The position numbers were made by a program, and so were the translations under genes. From Kappaphycus alvarezii (taxonomy: Eukaryota; Rhodophyta; Florideophyceae; Gigartinales; Solieriaceae), in assembly GCA_002205965.3 (NCBI GenBank), contig NADL03000650.1, positions 1 to 64,000 of the forward strand: a DNA stretch of 64,000 nt, given 5' to 3'. Every line of letters begins with the position of its first letter. The first letter of the stretch is position 1. This document shows, in pieces, positions 32,366 to 43,199 of the stretch. The notes beneath the pieces were generated by a model. The model was not told the origin of the DNA. It did not search any database and saw only the letters and a program-made list of their open reading frames with translations.

Positions 32366-33726
32366 CTACTGTAACGCACGATTCAGAGGCCTACTTGTCA
32401 ATAATGGCCTTACAGTATCACAAAGCCCCTTACCTACTAAAAAAGTACACGGAAGATTGAGCGTCACAGTTCCGAGTCGCACATCACAACTGTCCGACCC
32501 ATGCAACCCAAAATTGCGGTAAAACAGACGCACACTATCACTGTCCCAACCCCAGCTTATTCCGAACGCGTGAAGGTTCTCTAGATCTGAACATTCAATC
32601 GCTGGAAAAGCCTTACCCCCTCTTGGCCGACAAACTAATTCTGCGTTTTCATTATCCCAAGACGCCTGCTTCCACTTTATGACATCCAATAACATCGGCC
32701 CTTCCGAGTATTCCTGTTTAAAGGACATGCTCTTAGCACATCTCACGCCAATGGACAAACTCAAAGGTAGACTGGAATCATTTGAAGACCACTGGGCTCC
32801 CCCTAGTATTCATAATACTTTTGTAGGCTGTGATTCCCTTGATTTAACCAGTAGAAGGACTTTATCATCATCATTTTGTACGCCCAGCCAGTTCCAAAAG
32901 CTCCTTCCCGACGTGAACATTACATGTGCCTCTTCAAGGCTTACTTGAGGGTGCTCAATGTCGACTAAAGATGGAAGAAACAAACTTAATCGTCAGCTGC
33001 ACTCGCAAAACTTGTTATGTCTCTGACAAAGTGCTGAAACATGGGATAATCACATGAATATTCCATGTTTATTCCTGACCTATGAAGTACCGTTCCAAGT
33101 CCGTCCTTCGCAGGGAATATTCCAATCTTTAAGGGACGTTCTATCGCAGATAAAACGTCAACCTCGGCTCGAATACGAAAATCATTCACTCTTTCATAAA
33201 TGATTTAAGCTTGATTACATATACGTGAATTACTGAGCTCCCTCTCTAGAGCAGCAACTCTGCGAATTATATTTCCTTGCGCATCTCTAATTGATCTAAT
33301 TTCAGCTGCTGTAACGGATGACTGCGCCTGAGCCTGTAGCGAGTGATAAGTTCTAGTACGGCGATCACGTACTGCAGTCCCCTCAGTTGACATTTTTTTG
33401 CCTCTTCGGCCCGGTATACCTCCATATTACTTCTCCATATTTTCTCTGTCCCCTGGTGCAAAGATCCAATCCGCTTGGTCTTGCTTACCGTTTTCATTAG
33501 ATTTCGTGAGCAGTACTTGGCCTTCGAGAAACTGAACCAACGACGGCTGCTTGAAATAGTTGTGGGCACTTTCATAAATAGCATATGCTGTTGCTAGCAC
33601 TTCGTCTCCTGATGAAACTGGTTGAACTTCTTCCACAACTGTTGGCCACCAAACGTTCCGCCGTCCGATGTTAAATGATACAAGAATGAGCTCTGAAGGT
33701 TCTGGAAGCGGGCATCTTTCTGGCAT
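32366..33726 (-). pseudogene. Decayed gene with PWWP-like N-terminus
   Basis: Minus strand. One frame runs 33726-32986 with only two in-frame stops (after MEK at about 33427 and after CNQA at about 33205); a second frame, about 32960-32366, continues the coding-like sequence. The start, ELILVSFNIGRRNVWWPTVV, resembles a PWWP domain (aromatic WWP before a strand), which reads methylated histone tails. A coiled coil follows (IRSIRDAQGNIIRRVAALER), and the later part has IGIFPAKDGLGTVLHRSG and FWNWLGVQNDDDKVLLLV. No family is certain. It may be a decayed host gene or a large transposon's accessory gene. The nearest transposase is the CACTA remnant 3 kb downstream on the same strand. Confidence 0.45.
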
Positions 33727-34510
33727 GCTGATGAAATCGCAGTGAAAATAAATTGAGTAAAAAGGTCAGGGGAGGCAGTTCATTACGAACTGCAATCAAG
33801 CGGACCAAGGACTCGGTATTAGGAAGATGGGGAATTGTAGGGGACTAGATCTGGAATGTTCAGACTTTGAGGTAGGTTTGTGCAGAAATTGCGCCAAATA
33901 CCCCGTTATAAACGGAATGGCAATTCTATCATCTACAAAAACACAGTGTACATGCTTACAATAACGATTCCAAAGGCAATTCTGCTCTAAATTTTAGCAC
34001 AGAACTGGATCTCAAAAATCAAGCTTGCTAGCATGAACTTTCTATCGGGAGAGAGATGCTTGAGATGATATCACCTCCAAAACTAGTTACTCACCTCCAA
34101 AGTATCTCTTCACGGATGTCCCCTCCCCACTTCGTTTTTCATTTCCACGGCATATCTATTTAGTTAAACCCGTGGCCCAAACTTCTGTCTACCTCATCCA
34201 TCTTTTCTCCACCTATCATTTCTTCCGTATCAAATCCAAGTATCCGAGATACATGCGGGCTCCAGATCTAGTCGCTATTTTCGTGGTTTGAGAAATTATT
34301 ATGAATAAGCACATGAACAACGGATCACTGGGATCAGCCTCAGCGGCCAAGAAATCAAGGGCCAGAAAGTCATAGAGAGCAACTGCAACTGTTGTGGCGA
34401 AAAAATCGCAAACTCTCTCCCCCCGAACTTTGCCTCGGCGGCAGTCGACCAGCAAGGCGAAGTCCTCCATAAGAAAAGGCTCACCCGCGCAAGTCTAGGC
34501 TAAATCAACC
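33727..34510. other. No convincing gene
   Basis: One 84-residue minus-strand open frame (34470-34216) with no recognised motif. A 16-bp word, TGCAGAAATTGCGCCA, at 33881-33896 also occurs upstream of both bHLH genes. Confidence 0.35.
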
Positions 34511-34597
34511 AGATTGCTTGAGAATCTGCCATCTAATGATGGCAGAGCCAACATAACCTCGCAGGAACATTTTCGTTCTAAGCGATCAAGAAGTCCA

Positions 34598-36213
34598 ATG
34601 GACGCTCCACCGGCGGTCACTGACGGTTTTCATGAAGCACTTCGGACTATTATAGGGAGCAGCGAACCTAGAATAGATATCCCGGGATTCCCAAGTCGGC
34701 AATTGCAAGAGTCTTCTCCGATAGATAAACCTGTTCCAGCAACACCTGAAGCAAGAGGCCGCAGGCACGGCGTCAGAAGATCTGATTCCGGGCAAGGGCG
34801 GGACAGTGCTCGCTCAACTCTTCGTTCTCTATCTCCGCTGACGACTGGCCCATTTAACCCACTGCAAAACGCCACTGGCTCTGTTCAAAGTAGAGAGCTG
34901 CTCAGCTTCCCAAACAGAGTAGCTAGGGTTGAGGAGGAGATGGTCGGAATCCGAACAGGGATGGAAAAGATGACAACAATGCTTGAGACACTTTTCAGCC
35001 GTAGCAGCAGCCCTATTGACTCCGAAAAGTCCAAATCCAGAAAGAGTGTCAAACCGATTAGGCAGTATGAAGAAAGCATGGATGAGCAGTTGCCATTACA
35101 ACGCTGTAATCTCCATCATCCTGGCAGCTATGGAGTATAACAACGGAGAACTTACAATTGAGGCTATTCACAGAGTGCTAAAGGTACTTTATTGGTCTAG
35201 AAAGAATGAAGAGAGCAAAAAGGTGTTTAAGAGCATATGGGCAAAGCAGCATCTAGATTTCCGACACTTGGTCATGAAGAAGGTTCACCGACACGCTCGA
35301 TTGAATACTATTGTTGCATTTCTACCTACGAGTACTGGAGACAATTCTAACGATGTGGTATATAACGAAAGGGACCGGAAGGTACTTCCCAAGTGGTTGC
35401 GAAAGAAGGTGTCAATCGAGGAAAACACCATCCCTCCGTATGTGGGCAACGAAAATATTGAAAAAGTTTGTCAAATGAAGGATACTGCAGGGTATGGCAG
35501 TGAAATGTATGATCGTAGGAAAAGCATCTCGACGGCTGCTCTCGTAAAAAGTGAAGATGATGGCTTATACTTAGTTTCACAGCTGTATTCAGCGACTCTC
35601 AACGCTCTTAATTCAGGTAGGAAGGAAGGTCGTGAGTTTTTCCTCGACGCTGTGGTATATTTATTCGTCGATTGGGAGAAGTACGATAAATGCGGTGTGC
35701 ATGACTCTGAAATCAGGCTGGCAATGAGGGGCTTTGCTACAGTGAGTCAGCAACCTGCAAAAGACATTCCACATGTTTGAGTTACGCGGATACTGCAAAG
35801 CTCACCTTGAGCGATTTGAACGACCAAACAGGGATACGTATATGTCATTTGTAAATTCCAGAAATGATGTCTGTCTTGTGTCAGAGCAAGAAGTTTTACT
35901 GAAACTAGTAGGAAGAAAGGGCGCCCTTCATAAGCATAAAGGGACACTTAGAAAGAAATGAAGACGCTATATTAATCTTATCGACGTAGCGGCTTTCTTC
36001 GTTCGCGGATTCTGCTCTTTCGACGAGCAAATGGTTAGTTTTGATATTCTGACATACCATAAACGCTCTCTTACGGCTCTGTATGCAATTTCGAAAGTGC
36101 TACTATCTGTACTCAGAGCCTTCGGCACTGTGGATAAAAGGAGACCCATTTATTCCAGCGAGAGGGACTCCAATAAAGGGGATGACGAAGGTGGTTCAGA
36201 AAACTCTGAATAG
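34598..36213 (+). pseudogene. Orphan decayed gene, Ser/Pro-rich start with coiled coil
   Basis: Plus-strand coding-like sequence in three successive frames, interrupted about twice. The first part (ATG 34598) is Ser/Pro/Arg-rich with a short coiled coil (VARVEEEMVGIRTGMEKMTT). The middle (34983-35780) is mostly helical and Lys-rich (IHRVLKVLYWSRKNEESKKV, FFLDAVVYLFVDWEKYDK). The last part (35773-36213) has MVSFDILTYHKRSLTALYAI and an acidic tail. Acidic coding-like sequence continues to about 36480. I do not recognise the family; it may be a transposon accessory protein or a host orphan gene. Short introns instead of frame changes are possible but no clear splice pair was found. Confidence 0.45.
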
Positions 36214-36489
36214 ACTGAAGAGTAGTTGCCTACGTGTAAGTCCATTTTTGACACATTAATGCCAGCTGATGGTCTGGTGAGTCGGTATTTGGCTGCAGTG
36301 ACATGTGCAGTTCAAGAGGAAACGTATATTGCTGAACACAGTGACGAGAAGTGTTAAGCTTCGGGGGATGGGGAGTCTGAGGGGGAATCTACTCCTTCTT
36401 CCGACGACGACTATGCGGATGAGGTCGATTTAATGCTGTTTTGGATGAGGATGTGGCAGAAGAGGAAGACTTTTGATCGGTCACGCGCT

Positions 36490-38610
36490 TCTAGGCTACA
36501 CTTTTCCAATGTACGATGATGCATCAGGCACCCCACGATATGCCTCACTTGTAGCTGTTCAAAATATAGTTCTTTGTTTGAATGGTTCGCACTCTGTCAT
36601 TGTTTGATGCCCTCATAAACTTGAGATTCTTGTTATTGTCAATCTGAATCATTGTTTAAAGCCGTACGAAAAAGTGAGGAAGGGAAAGGGAGAACAAGCA
36701 CGTGAAATTTTGTATACGTGGGGTAAGATTCATGTTGCGCCGTTAATTATTTGCAGGTATTGCAAGTGAGGACAAGCGGGAGGTGGTTGATGGAGAGGAT
36801 GTTCGAGTGGGGGTGAACAGGCGTGGTATAATAGTAGGGTGTTCAAATGAGGATGTAACGGAGTTGAGCGATATTATGCGTATCCTAAACGCAATGAAGG
36901 TGAACTTGTGCACCTAGAAAGGGTGAAAAATTCTGGAATGAATTAGGGGATGCCATACTTAGACGATGGTGAGCATTCGCAGGATTGGTATGTTATCGGA
37001 TTACAGGCTTTCAATTGAGACTAGCCGTAAATGTGTCAAACATGCTAGATGAATAGGAAGAGTAGGATGGTTAAAGAGATGAACATATGGATTTGTGAAG
37101 ATAGGAATTGGAGCAGAAATTTGGTAGAGGGTTAGACAGTGGAGTGTGAAAGTGACGTCGGGGAGCAGAGAAAAGCTGCAATGAGAACTTCGTGCGCTAA
37201 ATGGATGGTAAGATCAGTGCAATGGGAATGAACGGCGGCCGTTCGACAGGTTTGAAGTTGAACGATGCCGAGGGCTGTAGTGCGTGGAAGGGGAAAGCAG
37301 GAATTTGGAGGGGGGCAGAAGGTATGGTGATTTTCGAGGAAGTGGAGGCTAGAGTAGAGGATGGAGAAAGCATCGAGATTGATGCTCGAGCGGTCAGGAA
37401 GTGAAGCTGGCCATGTTGCTGGAAGGGTTGTGATTACTCGCTACGGAGATGGACATGGGTTGGGGAAAGGGGATGTCGGAAAAGAATGGGGAGGTAATGG
37501 AGAAAGGGAAAAATGAGGAGGTTCGGCTTGTTGCTGGCGCGGAGAGGGTGAGGTTGTGAATGTGAGGGCTCCAGGTGGTGGGATCGTTGGCATTTATTTT
37601 TCAACATCAAAAACAAGTTGAAATTCATTCTCGGATTTCGCTCTGTTTACCTTACACTGTAGTCGAGAGGAGGGGGTCATTTAGAGTAAGTCAAAGGAGT
37701 ATGTGAGATTGGCGGTCATTAATTTCAATACGTTTTACAATCTCCCTCCCCATCCCAACGATTATCCCCTTCTACCCACCCTCCTCCTGTGGGGTGTTGA
37801 GCGCACAAAAGGTAATCGATGGTTGAACTGTTGGTTGATGCTTCCAGTAAACAGGCCGGAAAATCAGACCAGGGTTTATATAGAAAAAGTACTCAACACC
37901 AGCAGAGATAAATTGTAACTAAACGGTACTGAATTCAAATGTATTTTAGAAAAGCGACCCCGAGGTATCAAACTACAAGGTTCTGAAGGCTCATGTAGCA
38001 TACATCAGTAAAACAGACAGCAACAAACATCATGACAAAGTCCCATTGGTCCAATTGGCAAGGAGGTATAAAGTGGTTGCTGATTGGTGGGTGCGAAATG
38101 TTTCGAGAACCATGCGAGATAGCCATGATGGATCCATGTCATTGGCTAGGTACAAAGAGGTATGATATTATGCTTTTACACTGGTGCGTGGGTACAGTGC
38201 ACAAGTTGCAATGATGTCCTCTTACAGTGTAAATCCTTGGTACAGGTTACCGGAGGGATACTGTCAGGATATTTGGTGATTTATGGGCATAATCGCAACA
38301 CCTCCAAACCTCCCTCCCCCTCCCTCTCCTCCGACCCCTATCTTCTCCCTCCACCCGAAACCCAACCCCAAAACCGCCTCCTGCACACATTCAATCCCCC
38401 GCCGCATCTGATCCCTCTCACATTTCACGCCCGCCCCTACCCGACTGCTGAACATCGAAAACCCACCCTCAATCTCCGCCTCACTGACCGTCCCCTTCAT
38501 CTCGACACATGCCGCAGCTCACAAACCAGCTCCCTCACGCCTCCTCCTCCCGCCGCCCCACCATGCGTCCTTCTCGGAAAATATTTCTCGTAACACGCTG
38601 TTGAGGCCTG
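36490..38610. other. Non-coding stretch with strand skew
   Basis: About 36660-37550 is purine-rich on the plus strand; 38300-38580 is C-rich and pyrimidine-heavy, giving open frames of low complexity (Pro/Ser-rich on plus, Gly/Glu-rich on minus) that I do not trust as genes. No RNA gene or element end recognised. Confidence 0.4.
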
Positions 38611-38617
38611 CTCCACG

Positions 38618-38815
38618 TTGGGGGAAAACACTTACCTTAACTCTTTAAGGGGTCGTCGCACTAGCAAAACCAGTACGCACTTAGGAAGTAATTATTGGAT
38701 GCCACTTACGCGGCCAAGCTGTGTGAACGGGGAAGAAGAAAACTCCACAACGAGTACCTCGAACAAACAAAGCGGAATCAGCTTGAAAAACTTCACCCGG
38801 GAAAACACGGGTCCT
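38618..38815 (+). repeat. Dispersed repeat, copy 2 of a pair (with 31430-31640)
   Basis: See the partner copy. Here one frame is open and encodes a charged helix, RRKLHNEYLEQTKRNQLEKL, better preserved than in copy 1, with an open frame continuing to 39040 in another phase. Confidence 0.5.
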
Positions 38816-39040
38816 TCAAACCGACACAACGACGTCGCTCCGCCGGGACGGACGACCTCGCCCGAGACCAAACGGCAACACTCTGATCAAAATCCCTGTA
38901 GATTGGGTAGGTTCGGCGCAGCAAATCTCAAACTTCGTGTCGCCGGTTGGGTAGAAGAAATAACCTTGCACGCATTTCACGGTTCGTCCCACATGCGCCA
39001 TGGGCGATGGATGGCGCTTCGATCAACATACCAATGTTAA

Positions 39041-40300
39041 TTGGTTCCAACGAGACCGTTGCAACAAGAAAAAAACCGAAGCATTTCGAGCTGAAAAGCG
39101 ATCCCGAGCATAAGGACGACTAATGAAGCCGGCGCCCACATCGAACGAAGGGTCGCGATGGGCGGGCTCCGAACGTGGCGAAACGGCTGTGGAAATGGCA
39201 GTAGTTGAACTTTGAGAAGAAAGGGAACGAAATAGCTGCAGTGTTAGGGGGTACTAAACTACTGCACATCGTCGTGTGGGGGTGGTGGAGGGTACTCCCT
39301 CGGAGGGAGGGTTCGGGAGAGGATTCAATTGCTGTGAGGACCATGATTTGCGAGTTTGGTTTGGCTAGTGCTAGAATACGCTAGCGGATAGACATATCCC
39401 ACTGTTGCTTCCTCCCCTCGAGTGGATAAAACACTGGATTGGGGTGGTAAAATAGTAATCCTTATATTTAAGTTTCGATAATTATTTATTTTAATGGTTC
39501 GGCATAAATTGCATTAGTTTGTTACTTGTAGAATGAAGTGTGGAAACTAAAAGGTCGATATCCCTTTATTTTAATGATCCAGTAGGAATTATGTCACTGC
39601 GATACTGTTCGAATACAATTTGGAAAACAAAACACCAATAACCAGGAATGGCAATGATTACGTGAGAAATATATCACTGCAGTACTGTTTAAGTGAAACT
39701 CGGTCAATAACAGTTTAATAAATCGATATTTTTCATGGTTCAGTGGGATCTCAATAAGGTACAATTAATAAAATTAAATACTGAAACGTAAGAATTACTG
39801 AATTGTTTATTTTATTTTAGCACAAAGTTAAAATTAACGGTTCCTTAAAAAGTTACCATGCAGTTCAAGTCAACTTGGTAACCTAGATGCCATCAGAGAA
39901 GGAATTATGGATGAACGGAACGAAATCAGTATATGTGTTACAAACTCGCCCAAAGCATGCGAAACCGGTGCGCTTCAGATTTGGAGAGCCGGGGAAGGAG
40001 GATAGACTACTGGAATCTCTAAGTTTTTCACGTTGATTGTGTTAAAGTCTATTTTGTAAACGGTGATCACGTACTGTACTGTACTGTTCGAATTTTCCCC
40101 TGCCTGGTTGCCTTTTCACAAACTTTATTGAAAAAATAGTATTACGTGAACCCTTTTGTTGCTTTATATGGGATTAGTGAAGAATACATTTGGCAGAATT
40201 TCAGACTAAATTGCAGGATATTTTTCGAGATATCATTAAGAATGGGGGTGCTCGCATACCGGCACCGTATACAAGCATACTGTACAGCTGTTTAATGTAC
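39041..40300. other. AT-rich intergenic DNA
   Basis: From about 39450 the sequence is AT-rich, with repeated motifs such as TTTATTTTAATGGTTC and CACTGC(A/G)(A/G)TACTGTT, suggesting eroded local repeats near 39470-39730. A GTACTGTACTGTACTGT run lies at 40071-40087. No gene seen. Confidence 0.4.
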
Positions 40301-40307
40301 TGTACAT

Positions 40308-40387
40308 TTAAAAGTGAGCTACTTAAAAATTTTAACTGTACTGTGCATTTAATGTACAGTACAGTTAAAATTTTTTTGCTCACTTTT
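40308..40387. repeat. Long hairpin (foldback) with GTACTGT arms
   Basis: Arms of about 38 bases: the left arm contains AAAAGTGAGC and TTTTAACTGTACTGTGCATT, and the right arm is its near-perfect complement ending GCTCACTTTT, with almost no loop. It could be a MITE-like foldback or, if transcribed, a small-RNA precursor. Confidence 0.6.
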
Positions 40388-40410
40388 CGTACACTTACAG
40401 TGCTGCACAT

Positions 40411-40445
40411 GTACTGTACTATACTGTACTGTACTGTACAGTAAA
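40411..40445. repeat. GTACT pentamer repeat
   Basis: Run of GTACTGTACT... units turning into the complementary GTACAGTA, in a cluster also seen in both LTR families in this window. Confidence 0.6.
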
Positions 40446-40482
40446 GTAATCCATCTAGACTAGTGTCTATTCGACAAGGCCA

Positions 40483-40524
40483 ATGTCATCAATTAATTAC
40501 ATTTTTGTAATCAATTGATGACAT
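40483..40524. repeat. Short hairpin
   Basis: Arms ATGTCATCAATTAATTACA and its complement with one mismatch (A/G), around a TTTT loop. Possible element end or transcript terminator-like structure; function unknown. Confidence 0.55.
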
Positions 40525-40779
40525 GGGTATTCGTGCACTTTTTAAGTAGTAATACTGTATTTTCAAGCTTGCCGACCCGACAGACCCCCATTTTTCTGCC
40601 AAACCCGCTGAAGTCCCGCAATGGTCGTCCTTACCGGAGCCTCATGATGCCACCCTTTCGTAGGACGCATTGTCAAAGGCAACCTTCTGCTATACAGTAG
40701 TGCATTTTATTTAGACTTATCGAACCTTTCCTCTACGCCGCTTCTGCAATAGATAAATGCGCCGTCTGGTGGCCAATGC

Positions 40780-41040
40780 TCCCCGGCCGGCCGTTTAGCA
40801 GTCCCTCCAATGTAAGCTTTCTCAGCTTACTGCGGCTGCTGCCTTCCTTTACTACGTGTTCTTCACGCGTGCCCTGTGTTCTATCATTCCTGGCTGCTTC
40901 CCGTCACGATCTCTACCCTTTGTGGCTGGCACCCAGACGCCTTTTTCCTCGTGACGGAGGCGCAACGTTCGGTCGCACTTGAACCATCTCTTTGCATGCC
41001 CATTTTCGCCGCAGTGTTTTCTCCACGGTCGCGGCGTAAA
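40780..41040 (+). mobile_element. LINE 3'-end fragment
   Basis: Matches the 3' end of the LINE at 56040-56480, in opposite orientation: GGCTGGCACCCAGACGCCTTTT aligns with the LINE-B C-terminal GWHQDAF codons, and GCCCATTTTCGCCGCAGTG with its 3' untranslated end. Severely 5'-truncated, as is usual for LINE copies made by incomplete reverse transcription. Confidence 0.65.
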
Positions 41041-41239
41041 TGAGAATTATGAGCATGTGGTACTCGAAGGGATGAAAAATGACTTCAGAAATGACTCTAT
41101 TTTTGAAGAACTTTTTGAAAAAATGATGCTTGGTGCATCTGATTTTCAACGTTCTCGCATTTGCATGAAGGGTCAAGCGCAGGTTTTTTCTTTCAGCTTC
41201 ACTACTGCTACAAATACATTAGGTCGCATTCATTTAAAC

Positions 41240-41325
41240 ATGACCTGTGTGATGTAGTGGTTGACAGGAGTTCTTCTGCAGCTACTACACCACATCGGTC
41301 ATAGGTTCAACTCCTGGCTGAGTCC
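41240..41325 (+). other. tRNA-like sequence (A- and B-box), possible SINE head
   Basis: TGATGTAGTGGTTGA resembles a polymerase III A box and AGGTTCAACTCCT a B box, about 50 bp apart, but cloverleaf pairing is poor in the acceptor stem. It lies 200 bp after a LINE 3' fragment. Confidence 0.3.
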
Positions 41326-41835
41326 TCTCTGAGAACTCGAAAACCTATAACCGTTTTGAGGCCTCGAAAAATCTACAGTGTCTTGGTTTTCATGACGCTA
41401 AGGTGCCCTCTTGAACATGAGACAGGACAAGATGACATCTCATAAAGGTATATTTCGCCATAGAATCAAGTACATCTAGCATGCCGAATGAGGCAGATAA
41501 TATTTGTAGGGGGTTATAGGAGAAACCCTTTTTCTATTTAGCCTACTTTTGTAAGGCGCTTACTAGCACATGTTCCGAATAGAAAGTTTGCAGTTCAGGG
41601 AAATTTTAGAATAGATCCAAAATAGCTATAGCAAATAGAGATAGTTCATCAAAAAATTCTGAGTACTATTCACAAGACGATAGTGCTGTTTGAAAGCAGT
41701 AGCGTCCGCTATCTCCGTGACATACAAATACTTCCTTCTTAAATATGCGAAGTCATCCAGTACAAATATGCTTAGTTGTCATCTGAATACAAACTTTTCA
41801 TCGTCACTGACGCGCAAAATCTGCCTTCTTACCAT

Positions 41836-43194
41836 TCAAAAGCGCTTTTTTGTTTTAATCATGTTAATTCCAAAACCTCTAGTACGTTTATCTTCCGGTC
41901 CTTCATCTTCAGAAGTCTGACGAGCTCTGTTTGTCACTTCATCCACATTATTGTCAATGAGGCCCTCTACAATCTTACAGTAGAACTCATAACGAGACAT
42001 TGAATCACGATATCCACGACCTCCCTTGTATGACTTCCAGGCATCTACACAACATATTGCCAGCAATGTTGTGTTCACCCCCATCGACCGCTCCTCAACC
42101 TCTAATTTCCTTTCCAGATTTAGGTTATTCTGACGACAGTGGTTATGGTAGTCAACCTGGGCACAGGCCCGGTAATACTTCTCGCAAACCTTAAGAATAT
42201 CTATTTCCGAACTTTCAAGCTGTGCTCGTCCTGCAGTAGGTCTCCTTCGTTCGCGGTAAACCGGAGTCCCGGCGGTGTTTGTCCCATACGTACTGACGAA
42301 GTACCTTCTCTATCAATCAAACCACATGACAGCTGCAATTTTCTTTTTGTCATCTGTGTTAGTTTTCATTGCTATGTGCTAACCTCGATTCGCAACCTCC
42401 TGACTTGAGGAATGTTCCATCCGAAACTCTCGATTTGAATTCTTGACAACTCTGGTATAACGTAAGCGGTAAGACCTCAATAGCCTGAACAGAGGAAAAG
42501 AAAGAATTACCACAAGCAATTCTATCCGATCGAAGCCATGGCTTCACAAGCTCCATCATAGCTCTTGTTCGCAGTAAAAATACAAAATTAGAACCTTCAG
42601 TGTCTTCTGATGACTTGCAAATCTTGATGTTGATAACTATCCACTTTCTCCACATGCAGCAATACGAATCTCACTCCCATTTTTTGGTTTCCTGTCAAGA
42701 GCTACGTAGTTCGGAAGTCCTTCTTGAATCCACTTAACGGCAATTCCATACCATCGTGACATACTTTCATCTACACAAATTGAATCTTGCGGCTTCACAT
42801 GGAGCTGGCAATGCTCATTGATAGCTTGCACAAAGTCGTTCACTAGACTTCAACACCTTGTAGAACTAGGTTATTCCTCCTCCGTAAGATTTTTAGATTT
42901 CGAAAAAGAAATGTAACGGAGAAGAATCTCAAACCCTCTACGTGGCATGATATTTCCGAAATTTGGACTCAGTATGTACTTAGAGGGAGAAGAAAAACAC
43001 CAAAATGTCCTTCAGTCGCCAAACTCGAAACAAGTCATGAGAATCAGAACCCCAAAACATCTCAAAATTTCACCTGATGTACAAGTAATCAGACCATTAC
43101 TTTCCAAAGCGAGTTTTTGGAGAATAATCGCTTTTATGAAATGATCAGAGGGTGATTGTCGAAATGACATTGTATGTAGTAGCTTAGGACTCAT
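41836..43194 (-). pseudogene. PiggyBac-like transposase, decayed
   Basis: Minus-strand pieces in family order: SGEILRCFGVLILMTCFEFG (43100 region), an F-rich helical link (GFEILLRYISFSKSKN), the first catalytic Asp block SICVDESMSRWYGIAVKWIQ with YVALDRKPKNGSEIRIAACG (42843-42637), the second block IACGNSFFSSVQAIEVLP (where the family usually has DSYFAS; here N) and a C-terminal part MSRYEFYCKIVEGLIDN. Several frame changes separate the pieces. PiggyBac enzymes insert at TTAA; I did not find matching TTAA-flanked ends. Confidence 0.7.
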
Positions 43195-43199
43195 CTACA

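Noticed and set aside
37201-37404. 67-residue plus-strand open frame
   Set aside because: Purine-rich low complexity, no motif.
38162-38593. Pro/Ser-rich plus-strand open frame and Gly/Glu-rich minus frame over the same DNA
   Set aside because: Both follow from C-rich skew; no motif or relative seen.
41240-41325. Functional tRNA gene
   Set aside because: Only A- and B-box-like words are convincing; acceptor and anticodon stems do not pair well. Kept as tRNA-like only.
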